From positions 452,705 through 516,704 of the forward strand of contig NZ_CABJDN010000004.1 in assembly GCF_902364365.1 (NCBI RefSeq): a DNA stretch of 64,000 bases, read 5' to 3'. The position numbers were made by a program, and so were the translations under genes. The notes beneath the pieces are model-generated. The model had not been told where the DNA came from and did not search any database. It worked only from the letters and a program-made list of their open reading frames with translations. The first letter of the stretch is position 1. Each line of letters begins with the position of its first letter. This DNA comes from Bacteroides intestinalis. Lineage in GTDB: Bacteria > Bacteroidota > Bacteroidia > Bacteroidales > Bacteroidaceae. Below, in pieces: positions 27,378 to 36,215 of the stretch.

Positions 27378-29378
27378 ATGAAATTGTATAAACTGTTTTT
27401 ATTTCTTCTTTGTGCTATCTTATTTCTCACTTCCTGTGGAGTGGGGCGGAGCCTGCGTCAGGCAGAGCAAAGTTATGCCCGTGGAGAATACTTTGATGCT
27501 GCACGCCATTACAAAACGGCCTATACTCGTACTCCTCCCAAAGATCGTTCGCAACGAGGTGTGCTTGCCTACAAACAAGGTGACTGCTACCGCCGTATCA
27601 ATTATACGTTGAAGGCTAAAGCTGCCTACATGAATGCCGTCCGTTATCGCTATCCGGATACTCTTTCTCATTTTTATCTGGCGGAGATGCTTCGTAAGAA
27701 TGGCGAATATGCTGCTGCCATACCTTATTATGAGAATTATCTTGCTTATGCACAGAATCAGTCTGATATAAAAGGGCGAAAAGACTCTCTGGCACATATA
27801 GGAATCACTTCTTGTTCTTTGGCACAGGAGTGGAAAAAAAATCCTACCCGTCATATTGTAAAGCGCATCCCTATTCTTGTTTCCCGCCGCAGTGATTATT
27901 CTCCTATGTATGCGGGCAATGATCCTGATATCCTATATTTAACTTCTACCCGTAACGAAGCCAAAGGTGCCGACCTGAATGGTATTACCGGCATGAAAAG
28001 TGCTGATATATTCCACTCCAAGCGAAATGAAAAGAAGCAATGGCAAAAGCCTGAACCGCTTGCTTCGGAAGTAAATAGTGAATTTGAAGAAGGGACCTGT
28101 TCTTTTTCGGCAGATGGTAAAATGATGTATTTCACTCGTTGTCGGACATTGCCCAATGCACCGGCTTATGCAGAGATATATGTTTCCCAACGCGCCGGGG
28201 CAGAGTGGGGGAGTCCTCAGAAGTGTACAATCCTGAATGATACCCTTTCTTCTGTTGCCCATCCTGCACTATCTCCTGCAGGTGATTATCTATATTTCGT
28301 ATCTGATATGCCAGGTGGACAGGGGGGACTGGATTTATGGCGTATCAACGTGACTCGTGATGGTTTCGGTTATGTCGATAATCTGGGACCTGAAATTAAT
28401 ACTTCCGGTGATGAAATGTTTCCCTCTTTTGCACCGGATGGTACCCTGTATTTCTCCTCCACCGGACATCCCGGTATGGGTGGACTGGATATATTTCGTG
28501 CTGTGCCGGATAGCCTGACGGGGCGTTGGTATATTGAAAATATGAAATCTCCGGTAAATTCGCAAAGTGATGATTTTGGTATGACTTTTGAACCGGGTGC
28601 GCTCAATCGGGGCTTTTTCTCTTCTAACCGGGGAGATGCCCGTGGCTGGGATCACATTTACAGTTTTGAGCTTCCGGAGGTACATCATATCTTGAAAGGA
28701 TTGGTTTATGATAAAGAGGGGGATGTACTTTCTGATGCGCTGGTTACTTTGGTGGGAGAAGATGGTACTTATATGAAGATCAATGTAAAGAAGGATGGTA
28801 CTTTTACTCAGGAACTTACACCCGGATGCCGTTATGCCTTGCTTGCTTCTTGTCGTGGTTATCTGAATGACAAAGAGGAGTTGATGACGGAAGATATTAA
28901 TGAGGATCGTCATTATGAACTTAAGTTTCCTTTGTCTTCCATTACCCGTCCTGTACTGATAGAGAATATTTTTTATGAGTTTGACCGGGCTGACCTGACT
29001 CCGGAATCCACAGTAGCCTTGGATGAACTAATACAATTATTGAATGATAATCCGAATGTTACCATCGAACTTTCCGCACATTGCGATTATAAAGGGAATG
29101 ATGATTATAATCTTCGCCTTTCGCAACGTCGTGCAGAATCTGTAGTACGCTATCTTATTAAAGGAGGCATTGATTCGGAACGTCTCACGCCGAAAGGGTA
29201 TGGGGAGCAACAGCCTAAGGCAGTCACTAATTTCACTCTGAAATCTGCACCTTTCCTGAAGGTGGGAGATGTATTGACAGAAGAGTTTATAAAAAATCTC
29301 CCGCTGGAACAGCAGGAGATTTGTAATGCTATTAATCGTCGCACAGAATTTAAAGTGTTGCGAACGACATATCGGTGA
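27378..29378 (+). CDS. PorE-like OmpA-family lipoprotein (TPR, beta-propeller, CRD, OmpA)
   Basis: The 666-residue protein has a lipobox (LTSC, Cys20). Domain order is TPR-type helices (about 28-140, QSYARGEYFDAARHYKTAY and NGEYAAAIPYYENYL), PD40/WD40-like propeller blades (about 170-430, FSADGKMMYFTR, SPAGDYLYFVSDMPGGQGG and FAPDGTLYFSS), a carboxypeptidase-regulatory-like domain (about 435-515) and a C-terminal OmpA peptidoglycan-binding domain (IELSAHCDYKGNDDYNLRLS). This is the architecture described for PorE of Porphyromonas gingivalis, which links the type IX secretion apparatus to peptidoglycan. A cell-envelope anchoring role is likely; a true secretion role is unproven. It is not co-transcribed with any recognised secretion gene. 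Confidence 0.85.
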   Translation: MKLYKLFLFLLCAILFLTSCGVGRSLRQAEQSYARGEYFDAARHYKTAYTRTPPKDRSQRGVLAYKQGDCYRRINYTLKAKAAYMNAVRYRYPDTLSHFYLAEMLRKNGEYAAAIPYYENYLAYAQNQSDIKGRKDSLAHIGITSCSLAQEWKKNPTRHIVKRIPILVSRRSDYSPMYAGNDPDILYLTSTRNEAKGADLNGITGMKSADIFHSKRNEKKQWQKPEPLASEVNSEFEEGTCSFSADGKMMYFTRCRTLPNAPAYAEIYVSQRAGAEWGSPQKCTILNDTLSSVAHPALSPAGDYLYFVSDMPGGQGGLDLWRINVTRDGFGYVDNLGPEINTSGDEMFPSFAPDGTLYFSSTGHPGMGGLDIFRAVPDSLTGRWYIENMKSPVNSQSDDFGMTFEPGALNRGFFSSNRGDARGWDHIYSFELPEVHHILKGLVYDKEGDVLSDALVTLVGEDGTYMKINVKKDGTFTQELTPGCRYALLASCRGYLNDKEELMTEDINEDRHYELKFPLSSITRPVLIENIFYEFDRADLTPESTVALDELIQLLNDNPNVTIELSAHCDYKGNDDYNLRLSQRRAESVVRYLIKGGIDSERLTPKGYGEQQPKAVTNFTLKSAPFLKVGDVLTEEFIKNLPLEQQEICNAINRRTEFKVLRTTYR

Positions 29379-29379
29379 G

Positions 29380-29449
29380 TTACAAGCTACAAGTACTATG
29401 CAGTACGATAGCGCAGTACTCGTAGTTTGTAACTTGTAGCTCGTAGCTA
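29380..29449. repeat. Imperfect long palindrome between convergent genes
   Basis: The stretch from GAGTTACAAGCTACAAG to CTTGTAGCTCGTAGC folds back on itself, with internal GCAGTAC copies. It fills the gap between the PorE-like gene and the dipeptidase and overlaps the dipeptidase stop, so it may act as a bidirectional terminator. Confidence 0.5.
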
Positions 29450-30802
29450 ATACCTTAGGTGGAATTCAACGACTGCTTCGATTCCTTTTCGGAAAATATC
29501 CAATGGGAAGTTCTCATTCGGTGAATGGATGGCATTTGATTCCAGTCCGAATCCCATAAGTACAGTCTTGATTCCAAGTACTTGCTCGAATGTGGAGATG
29601 ATAGGAATACTTCCTCCCCGGCGTACTGCAAGTGGTTTCTTCCCGAATGCTTTTTCAAAACCTTTCTCGGCCGCCTGATAGGCTGGAAGGCTAATTGGAC
29701 ATACATAGCCTTGTCCTCCATGCATGGGTGTCACTTTTACCTGTACGGTATCCGGAGCGATGCTTAGGATATAATCTGCAAACATTTGGGAAATCTTGTG
29801 ATGATCCTGATGGGGAACCAGGCGACAAGAAACTTTGGCTGTAGCTTTTGAGGGAAGTACTGTCTTGGAGCCTTCGCCGGTATATCCGCCCCAAATGCCA
29901 CAAACGTCGAAAGAAGGACGGCAACTGTTACGCTCCAGGGTGCTGTATCCTTTTTCTCCGAATAGCTCTTTTACACCAATGGCTGCCTTATACTTTTCTT
30001 CATTGAAAGGAATATGGGCTATCATGTCACGTTCCGCCTGTGGAACTTCTTCCACATTATCGTAGAAACCGGGCACTGTGATACGTCCGTCGGCATCTAC
30101 TACTTTGGCAATCATTCCGCATAATACATTAATGGGATTGGCAACGGCACCTCCGAAATGTCCTGAATGTAAATCACGGTTAGGCCCGGTTACTTCAATT
30201 TCCCAGTATGCCAGTCCGCGAAGACCTGTAGTCAGTGAGGGCAGGTCGGCACCTAACATGCTGGTATCCGATACCAAAATAATATCCGCTTTTAATAACT
30301 CTTTATGCTCCTCACAGAAAGCTTCCAGACTGGGTGAACCGATTTCTTCTTCACCCTCAAAGATAAATTTGACATTGTTCTTAAGCATGCCGTGCTTCAC
30401 AAGGTATTCGAATGCCTTTACCTGGATGAATGATTGTCCTTTGTCGTCATCAGCACCACGGGCCCAAATGTGCCCATCACGGATTTCCGGCTCAAAGGGA
30501 TTACTTTTCCATAGCTCCAACGGTTCTGCCGGCATTACATCATAATGTGCATATACCAAAACTGTCTTTGCTGTCGGGTCTACTATCTTTTGTCCGAAAA
30601 CAATCGGATTGCCTTTCGATGGCATTACCAGTGCTTCGTCTGCACCTGCTTCAAGTAATAGTTGTGCCCAGCGCTCTGCACAAGCCAACATGTCCTCATG
30701 ATGTTCAGGTTTTGCACTGATACTTGGGATACGGATGAGGCTGAACAAGTCTTCCAGCATCTTCGATTCATTCTCTGAAATGTATTTCTGTATTTCGTTC
30801 AT
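29447..30802 (-). CDS. M20-family metallo-dipeptidase
   Basis: The 451-residue cytoplasmic enzyme has the M20 zinc-binding pattern: VLVYAHYDVMPAEP (metal His and following Asp), RGADDDKGQ, and FEGEEEIGSPSLE with the catalytic Glu pair. A dimerisation (lid) domain sits in the middle, and the C-terminal AIHSPNENFPL carries the last metal-binding His. I chose the ATG at 30802 (MNEIQKYI); an upstream in-frame extension would be poorly conserved and would overlap a hairpin. It likely hydrolyses dipeptides or N-acylated amino acids. Its exact substrate cannot be read from sequence. Confidence 0.92.
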   Translation of the reverse strand: MNEIQKYISENESKMLEDLFSLIRIPSISAKPEHHEDMLACAERWAQLLLEAGADEALVMPSKGNPIVFGQKIVDPTAKTVLVYAHYDVMPAEPLELWKSNPFEPEIRDGHIWARGADDDKGQSFIQVKAFEYLVKHGMLKNNVKFIFEGEEEIGSPSLEAFCEEHKELLKADIILVSDTSMLGADLPSLTTGLRGLAYWEIEVTGPNRDLHSGHFGGAVANPINVLCGMIAKVVDADGRITVPGFYDNVEEVPQAERDMIAHIPFNEEKYKAAIGVKELFGEKGYSTLERNSCRPSFDVCGIWGGYTGEGSKTVLPSKATAKVSCRLVPHQDHHKISQMFADYILSIAPDTVQVKVTPMHGGQGYVCPISLPAYQAAEKGFEKAFGKKPLAVRRGGSIPIISTFEQVLGIKTVLMGFGLESNAIHSPNENFPLDIFRKGIEAVVEFHLRY

Positions 30803-30820
30803 ATAAAATAAATAAGGTAG

Positions 30821-30886
30821 TAGAGTGATAGGGTAATAAAGTGGTAGGGGGGATAGGTGATGTTGCTTTATCACCCGATCACTCTA
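30821..30886. repeat. Inverted repeat between aroC and the dipeptidase gene
   Basis: A 21-nt arm (30821-30841, beginning TAGAGTGAT) pairs with CTTTATCACCCGATCACTCT plus A (30866-30886) with two mismatches. A third, partial copy lies in the loop. It is a candidate minus-strand terminator of aroC. Confidence 0.5.
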
Positions 30887-30903
30887 CCACTCTTTATCCC
30901 TTT

Positions 30904-31980
30904 TTATAACTGTGTAGTACGGTCAATCAGATAAAAATCCAGTATAGTCAAGGCAGCCATGGCTTCTACTATGGGCACTGCGCGTGGCAATACGCATGGA
31001 TCATGACGACCGCGAGCTTTCAATGTTGTATCTATGCCATCTATATTGACTGTATGTTGCTCCATCAATACAGTAGCTACCGGTTTAAAGGCAACTCGGA
31101 AGAAGATATCCTGTCCATTACTAATACCGCCTTGGATACCGCCGGAATGGTTGGTTTTCGTTTCAATGCGTCCGCAGTTATTGAAGAATACATCGTTTTG
31201 TTCCGAGCCTTTTTGTTTCAGACCTTTAAATCCGTCACCGTATTCAAATGCTTTAGCTGCATTGATGCTGAGCATACCGGAAGCAAGAGCAGCATGTAAC
31301 TTACCGAATACGGGTTGGCCTAATCCGATGGGGCATCCTTTGATGACACAGGTCACTACACCGCCAATGGTATCACCTTCTCCTTTGGTCTTGAAAATAA
31401 GTTCCTCCATTTCTTTTGCCTTTACCGGATCCGGGCAGCGTACTGGATTCGTTTCTATTAGATCAAGATCATAAGCAGTATAGTTTTCTTCCAGACGGAT
31501 TGGACCTACCTGCGAGGTATATGCCGTGATTTTCACTCCCAGTTGGCGGAGTGCCTGTTTGGCAAGGGCACCTGCCACTACGCGGGAAATGGTTTCGCGT
31601 GCTGATGAGCGACCACCGCCACGATAATCACGGATGCCATATTTCACCTTATAAGTATAGTCAGCATGCGAAGGACGGTATACCTCTTTCATGTTATCAT
31701 AATCACTGGAATGTTGATTTTCATTCCATACAATGAATCCAATGGGACATCCTGTTGATTTGCCTTCAAAGATACCTGAAAGGAATTCTACTTTATCGCC
31801 TTCTTTCCGGGCCGTAGTAATAAGAGACTGTCCGGGACGGCGACGATCCAGTTCCGCTTGCACGAAATCCATGTCAATGCGGATGCCCGCGGGAAATCCA
31901 TCTATGACGCCTCCGATGCCTTTACCATGTGACTCCCCAAAGCTGGTAAGGCGGAGAATGTTGCCGAATGAGTTGAACAT
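30904..31980 (-). CDS. aroC: Chorismate synthase
   Basis: This 358-residue enzyme catalyses the last shikimate-pathway step, 5-enolpyruvylshikimate-3-phosphate to chorismate, using reduced FMN. Diagnostic segments are intact: [19 protein letters not shown] near residue 14, [23 protein letters not shown], and the C-terminal [15 protein letters not shown]. Length is normal for the bacterial family. It appears monocistronic, since the inverted repeat described just downstream separates it from the dipeptidase gene. Confidence 0.97.
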   Translation of the reverse strand: MFNSFGNILRLTSFGESHGKGIGGVIDGFPAGIRIDMDFVQAELDRRRPGQSLITTARKEGDKVEFLSGIFEGKSTGCPIGFIVWNENQHSSDYDNMKEVYRPSHADYTYKVKYGIRDYRGGGRSSARETISRVVAGALAKQALRQLGVKITAYTSQVGPIRLEENYTAYDLDLIETNPVRCPDPVKAKEMEELIFKTKGEGDTIGGVVTCVIKGCPIGLGQPVFGKLHAALASGMLSINAAKAFEYGDGFKGLKQKGSEQNDVFFNNCGRIETKTNHSGGIQGGISNGQDIFFRVAFKPVATVLMEQHTVNIDGIDTTLKARGRHDPCVLPRAVPIVEAMAALTILDFYLIDRTTQL

Positions 31981-32053
31981 AATCTTTTGCTTTAATGGTT
32001 TATGTATAAGGTTTATTCATGCCAAATCCTTTGAATAAAAGCTTTTGGTTGCA

Positions 32054-32061
32054 TAAAGATA
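32054..32061 (-). promoter_or_regulatory. Possible -7 element of aroC
   Basis: The minus strand reads TATCTTTA, one base from TAnnTTTG, about 75 bp before the aroC start. The rest of 31981-32281 is AT-rich and shows no supported gene. Confidence 0.35.
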
Positions 32062-32281
32062 ACAAATAGTTATGGATTTTTCTTATGAAAAGGGAGAAAT
32101 ATTATATTTTTTATGGAATGAGATGTTTTTTATAGCTTCTTGAGAAAACACTTGCGGCTGTGTTTTGAATTCATTCTATTGGCAAGTCGTTTTTTATAAA
32201 AGGTGATAATTAAAGTTTGGATGCTTAAAAAAAGAACAGCTCATCTTTAGAATAGACCTTGTGTAATATCTTTAAAAACTG

Positions 32282-32289
32282 TTATTTTG
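32282..32289 (+). promoter_or_regulatory. -7-like element of the first duplicated lipoprotein gene
   Basis: TTATTTTG followed by CACC lies 77 bp before the ATG. It aligns with a similar element (TTTCTTTG followed by CACG) at the same distance from the second gene. Confidence 0.45.
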
Positions 32290-32366
32290 CACCTCGAAAT
32301 CTTATTCAATTAAAAAGACATGACTACCCAGCGATGGGGAGCTATTATTTACTAAACAAGAAAAAT

Positions 32367-33329
32367 ATGAAGAAGAATTTGTTTTATTTATTTGCATTGA
32401 TCTGTTCAATGAGTTTGTTTACTGCTTGTAGCGATGATGATGATGAAGTAAGTCCGTGGACTGGAACTTATAAAATGGCAGATTATACGGCTACGGATTA
32501 TACCTGGACAGAAAAAGAGGTAATGAAGAATTGGCCTGTAACAAGTGCATTGTACACGGATTGGCAATTTACTGGTGAGGATAATTACCCTGATCTAATT
32601 TCAGCTTTATTACGGTATCTTGGAGGTTCTATTTTGCCTCAAGCTTTGAATTCAATTACTTTAGATAAAAGTGGTAGTATTATAGCTGATTATGTTGCTA
32701 GTCCGGCAATAGCACTAGACCCCAATTCTATAATGTCTATCTTTTTTACAGGTGCTTTTCCTACTACAAGTGAGGTAAAAGCTAATTTTGCTACAAGTGG
32801 CTTTACTACTTCTCCTAAAGACTTGGCATATTGGAGTGAGAGAAATGGAAAATTCACTGTAAAATTGAATATTCCTGCTATCTTGACTGCAGCTACTGGA
32901 GCTGATGCCAGCGGTATGGTTGATATTATTGATGAAGTGTTGAGTGGAGATCCAGCTACTGTTAAAGCATTACTTGGTGGACTTTTGAATGCTGATCTTA
33001 GTGGAATACAAGATGCTACTATTAGTCAGATATTGGGTTGGGCTAAAGATGGAATACCTATGAATATTAAGACTGCTGATAATGGTCATACTTATATTTA
33101 TTTGGATAAGAGTGCCTTTGATAATCTTTTCACCCTTCGTGATACGGGGGAAACGGATAGCTGGGGAGATCCTGTATTAGTGAATGATTTAATATTGCTT
33201 TGGAATGCATTGGTAGAAGGTGGAATTGTGCCGGAGGAAGCACAAGCTGCTGGAATGTTTATTCAGATGATAGGTGGATATTGGACAGTAACAACAAGCT
33301 TTAATTTAGGTTTGGACTTAATGAGATAA
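32367..33329 (+). CDS. Surface lipoprotein, DUF4925-like
   Basis: The ATG at 32367 opens a canonical lipoprotein signal with lipobox LFTAC followed by SDDDD, an acidic run typical of Bacteroides surface-exported lipoproteins. The 320-residue mature protein (TGTYKMADYTATDYTW, and a Gly-rich repeat of short helices around LLGGLLNADLSGIQDATISQ) resembles the Bacteroides family DUF4925 by recall, with no known biochemistry. The longer upstream frame starting at 32259 is rejected because it would bury the signal peptide. A strong terminator follows. It shares promoter and signal peptide, but not the mature part, with the gene at 33640. Confidence 0.75.
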   Translation: MKKNLFYLFALICSMSLFTACSDDDDEVSPWTGTYKMADYTATDYTWTEKEVMKNWPVTSALYTDWQFTGEDNYPDLISALLRYLGGSILPQALNSITLDKSGSIIADYVASPAIALDPNSIMSIFFTGAFPTTSEVKANFATSGFTTSPKDLAYWSERNGKFTVKLNIPAILTAATGADASGMVDIIDEVLSGDPATVKALLGGLLNADLSGIQDATISQILGWAKDGIPMNIKTADNGHTYIYLDKSAFDNLFTLRDTGETDSWGDPVLVNDLILLWNALVEGGIVPEEAQAAGMFIQMIGGYWTVTTSFNLGLDLMR

Positions 33330-33352
33330 TATCTTAGTGATAAATTATGGAG

Positions 33353-33383
33353 GAGCTGAATCAAAAGATTCAGCTCTTTTTTT
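33353..33383 (+). terminator. Intrinsic terminator
   Basis: GAGCTGAATC (33353-33362), a four-A loop, GATTCAGCTC (33367-33376), then seven T: a textbook hairpin. Confidence 0.92.
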
Positions 33384-33550
33384 GTTTTATAAGTAGTTCT
33401 GTTGAAGTGAAGAAACAATTAGATACCTTTGATTGTTTTTTATAATTAAGAGCCTTCTGTACTTATGTTATTCATATAGTACTTTAAATTTATATTAAAA
33501 ATGGAACATTAAAACGTAGAACAGACCTTTTTTATATGTTTTAAAAGCTG

Positions 33551-33558
33551 TTTCTTTG
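33551..33558 (+). promoter_or_regulatory. -7-like element of the second duplicated lipoprotein gene
   Basis: TTTCTTTG followed by CACGG lies about 81 bp before the ATG at 33640, in a context (AGACCTT upstream, ACTAAACAAGA downstream) shared with the preceding gene. The rest of 33384-33639 holds no gene. Confidence 0.45.
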
Positions 33559-33639
33559 CACGGTTAAATTTTATTAGAGTAAAATGGAACATTGTAACCT
33601 TCGATGAGAAGAGGTGTATTAACTAAACAAGATGATTTT

Positions 33640-35136
33640 ATGAAGAAGAATTTATTTTATTTGTTTGCATTGATTTGTTCAATGAGTTTGTTCACTGCTT
33701 GTAGTGATGATGATGACCCTGTTTATCCGATTGAGGAAGAATTGGCAGGTACCTATAAAGGTACTTTAGATATTGAATTAGATGGGACTTCTATTGCAAA
33801 TGGGATGCCAAAGAACATTACAATTGCAAAGGCTGGGAATAATATCGTTAGTTTGGAATTGAAGGACTTCAGTTTCATGGGAATGAACCTAACTATCAAA
33901 TTGGAAAAATGCGTTCTGAAACAAAATGGTACTTCTTATACATTTACAGGTAGTCAAGAACTGAATTTAAGTGGCATTGGCAAGTGTAATGTAGACGTAG
34001 CTGGTACCATTAATAATGGAAAAGTAGAAGCAGATCTGAATATTGATGTATTACAATTAGGCCAGAAAGTTAAGGTTGTATACAAAGGTACTAAATTAAC
34101 TGGTTCTGAAAGTTCAGAGGCGAAAATTACCAGCTTTGTATTTGAAGGCGCTACGATTGTTACTGAGCAGCCGGTAATTGATGATGCGACGGGTAAAATT
34201 GCTTTTAAGGTAATTGATGGTGCTACAAATGAAGAATTGGCAGCACTTGTGCCTACTATTGCAATCTCTTCAAAAGCGTCTATTACTCCTGCAACAGGCA
34301 TAAAGCAGAACTTCGCTTCTGATGTTACTTATACAGTTATAGCGGAGGACGGAACAGTAAAAGAATATGTTGTTTCATTGGCTGGTCGTCAGGTGGTGAT
34401 GAAATATCCATTTGATGAATGGAAATCTGTTGGTACTGGTAAATCTCAACATGATGAACCGGTTGAAGAGGTATTGGCTACCAGTGCGACTGCTGCTTCT
34501 CTTTTATGGCTCTATGGTATAGAAGGTTTTCCTTTATATAAAGAAACTGAAGATATCATTGCAGGTGCAGCTGCTGCTAAGCTGGTGACTATGGATACAA
34601 GTGCGAAAATGAATTCATTGGTACCAGCTATTACATCAGGTTCTGTTTTTACTGGAAAATTTGAACTTGATTTGAAAGATCGCTTAAATAGTACGAAATT
34701 TGGTATTTCTTATGATAAGAAGCCAGCCTATTTTAGGGGATGGTATAAGTATACACCGGGTGCCAAGTTTATTGATGGTACTGGCGCTACTAAACCGGCA
34801 GAAGTAGTAGAGCGTCCGGAAATTACGGATGAGTGTGCTATTCAGGCTGTATTGTATGAGGCAAAAGATGCTGAGGGTAATGAAGTGATCTTAACAGGGC
34901 ATGATATTAATACTTCTGCATATCGTGTGGCTGCGGCTGTATTGGCGGATGGTACTGCAAAAGCTGCATATACCTACTTTGATATACCATTTACTTATGT
35001 GAATGGAAAAACTTATGAAGCAGGTAAAGAATATAAGTTGGCAATAGTCTGTTCTTCAAGTAAGGAGGGTGATTCGTTCAAGGGTGCTGGTGGCAGTACG
35101 TTGTGGATCGATGAGCTGGAAATAATTGGAGAATAA
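33640..35136 (+). CDS. Calycin-like plus PCMD-domain surface lipoprotein
   Basis: Start ATG 33640 gives the same signal peptide as the previous gene (MKKNLFYLFALICSMSLFTA then Cys-SDDDD). The 498-residue protein has an N-terminal calycin-like beta-barrel region (about 30-155, LAGTYKGTLDIELDGTSI, LNLSGIGKCNVDVAGTI), then a linker with a DUF5018-like immunoglobulin segment (ITSFVFEGATIV). The C-terminal PCMD (putative carbohydrate metabolism) domain begins at VVMKYPFDEWKSVGTGK and ends GAGGSTLWIDELEI. PCMD proteins are Bacteroidales outer-surface proteins of unknown function with a jelly-roll resembling carbohydrate-binding modules. The neighbouring minus-strand operon encodes another PCMD lipoprotein, so the locus is probably one functional unit. 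Confidence 0.82.
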   Translation: MKKNLFYLFALICSMSLFTACSDDDDPVYPIEEELAGTYKGTLDIELDGTSIANGMPKNITIAKAGNNIVSLELKDFSFMGMNLTIKLEKCVLKQNGTSYTFTGSQELNLSGIGKCNVDVAGTINNGKVEADLNIDVLQLGQKVKVVYKGTKLTGSESSEAKITSFVFEGATIVTEQPVIDDATGKIAFKVIDGATNEELAALVPTIAISSKASITPATGIKQNFASDVTYTVIAEDGTVKEYVVSLAGRQVVMKYPFDEWKSVGTGKSQHDEPVEEVLATSATAASLLWLYGIEGFPLYKETEDIIAGAAAAKLVTMDTSAKMNSLVPAITSGSVFTGKFELDLKDRLNSTKFGISYDKKPAYFRGWYKYTPGAKFIDGTGATKPAEVVERPEITDECAIQAVLYEAKDAEGNEVILTGHDINTSAYRVAAAVLADGTAKAAYTYFDIPFTYVNGKTYEAGKEYKLAIVCSSSKEGDSFKGAGGSTLWIDELEIIGE

Positions 35137-35157
35137 GGTATCATACTATAAAATAAT

Positions 35158-35200
35158 AATGCTGGAAGTTGATCGCAAGTTTGGCTTTCAGCATTTTATT
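35158..35200 (+). terminator. Hairpin terminator after the PCMD gene
   Basis: ATGCTGGAAG at 35158-35167 pairs with CTTTCAGCAT (35185-35194), followed by TTTATTT. Confidence 0.65.
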
Positions 35201-35335
35201 TATGATTATATCAATATTTATGGCTCTTTACAATTTAGTTAGCTACATTGGAGATTAATATTGTTACATCACAAGCCGGTTCTTGGGGCTATCACGGTAG
35301 AACTTATAAGGAAAAAGTAAGAGTTGCTAAGATAA

Positions 35336-35376
35336 GAAAAGCGGGAGTTGTCAATCATAGATAAACTCCCGCTTTT
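35336..35376. terminator. Bidirectional terminator
   Basis: AAAAGCGGGAGTT and AACTCCCGCTTTTT form a strong stem with A-run and T-run flanks. It lies in the convergent gap before the minus-strand porin-like gene. Confidence 0.88.
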
Positions 35377-35415
35377 TCTGTTTAATATTTAAGGAAATAA
35401 GCTTAAAAAACTGTT

Positions 35416-36204
35416 TTAGAATGAATATCCAAATCCTATATTCAGATAGATAGGATACATGGCAAATGATATTGTGTCAAAGTCCTTTTTAAAGATATCG
35501 TTTAATCCCCATGTAAGATCAGCATAAACATTCAGATGCTTGAAAGCTCTCCATTCTCCACCTAATTGTATGCCCCATTGGATTTTACGCAAATCATTAG
35601 AGAAGTCATATGTAGCAATACTTTCATCCGTAAAGTCTACGCGTGAGCCCGTTTGGTCCGGAGTACGGAGGTGACCCTCATATACATGACCGGAGAAATC
35701 TCCTTCAAGTAAATAGGAGAAATAAGGACCAGCTACAAGTTTCCAGCGTTTACTTATTTTGTAGTTAGCAAGAACGGGAACAGTAAGATAGGAATTTTTT
35801 ACTTTAGTCTTTACGCCTCCCGTCCATAAACCTTCTAATTCACCACCGTTAGTATTGATAATTTTCATACCATAATTCTTAACGGTGGCTTCAGTAGTCA
35901 TATTTTTAGTTTCGAGGCGCAAGCCTAAAGTCAGACCCCATATTTTTTTTTCATCCAGCCATTTGGTAGCATTACCTTCAATAGAAATTGCCATACTGGG
36001 AACATAACTGTCTATCTTGCGTATTTCTTCGGGCAAAGGTAGAGGAGCGGTTCCTCCGATGCTGAATCCTGCCTTTAATGAATATTCCCAACCACGAAGA
36101 TAAGACTGGCCGAGAATATGGGTTCTATCTTCCTGAGCTTTTATTGACGTAGCTCCAACTACTGTTAACAGTAATATGACAATAATAATATTGTATTTCT
36201 TCAT
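35416..36204 (-). CDS. Small outer-membrane beta-barrel protein
   Basis: The start at 36204 gives MKKYNIIIVILLLTVVGATS, a normal signal peptide ending IKAQ; the longer in-frame start would bury it. The 262-residue protein alternates hydrophobic and polar residues (SLKAGFSIGG, WGLTLGLRLE, YLTVPVLANYKI, LNVYADLTWGL) and ends YLNIGFGYSF, the C-terminal aromatic pattern of an outer-membrane barrel. It follows the PCMD lipoprotein gene by 11 bp and is surely co-transcribed with it. The barrel could anchor or export the partner lipoprotein, but this is inference. Confidence 0.8.
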   Translation of the reverse strand: MKKYNIIIVILLLTVVGATSIKAQEDRTHILGQSYLRGWEYSLKAGFSIGGTAPLPLPEEIRKIDSYVPSMAISIEGNATKWLDEKKIWGLTLGLRLETKNMTTEATVKNYGMKIINTNGGELEGLWTGGVKTKVKNSYLTVPVLANYKISKRWKLVAGPYFSYLLEGDFSGHVYEGHLRTPDQTGSRVDFTDESIATYDFSNDLRKIQWGIQLGGEWRAFKHLNVYADLTWGLNDIFKKDFDTISFAMYPIYLNIGFGYSF

Positions 36205-36215
36205 GATTATCTTTT

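Noticed and set aside
32259..32366. Upstream start for the DUF4925-like lipoprotein
   Set aside because: It would place 36 residues before a canonical lipoprotein signal and overlap the promoter.
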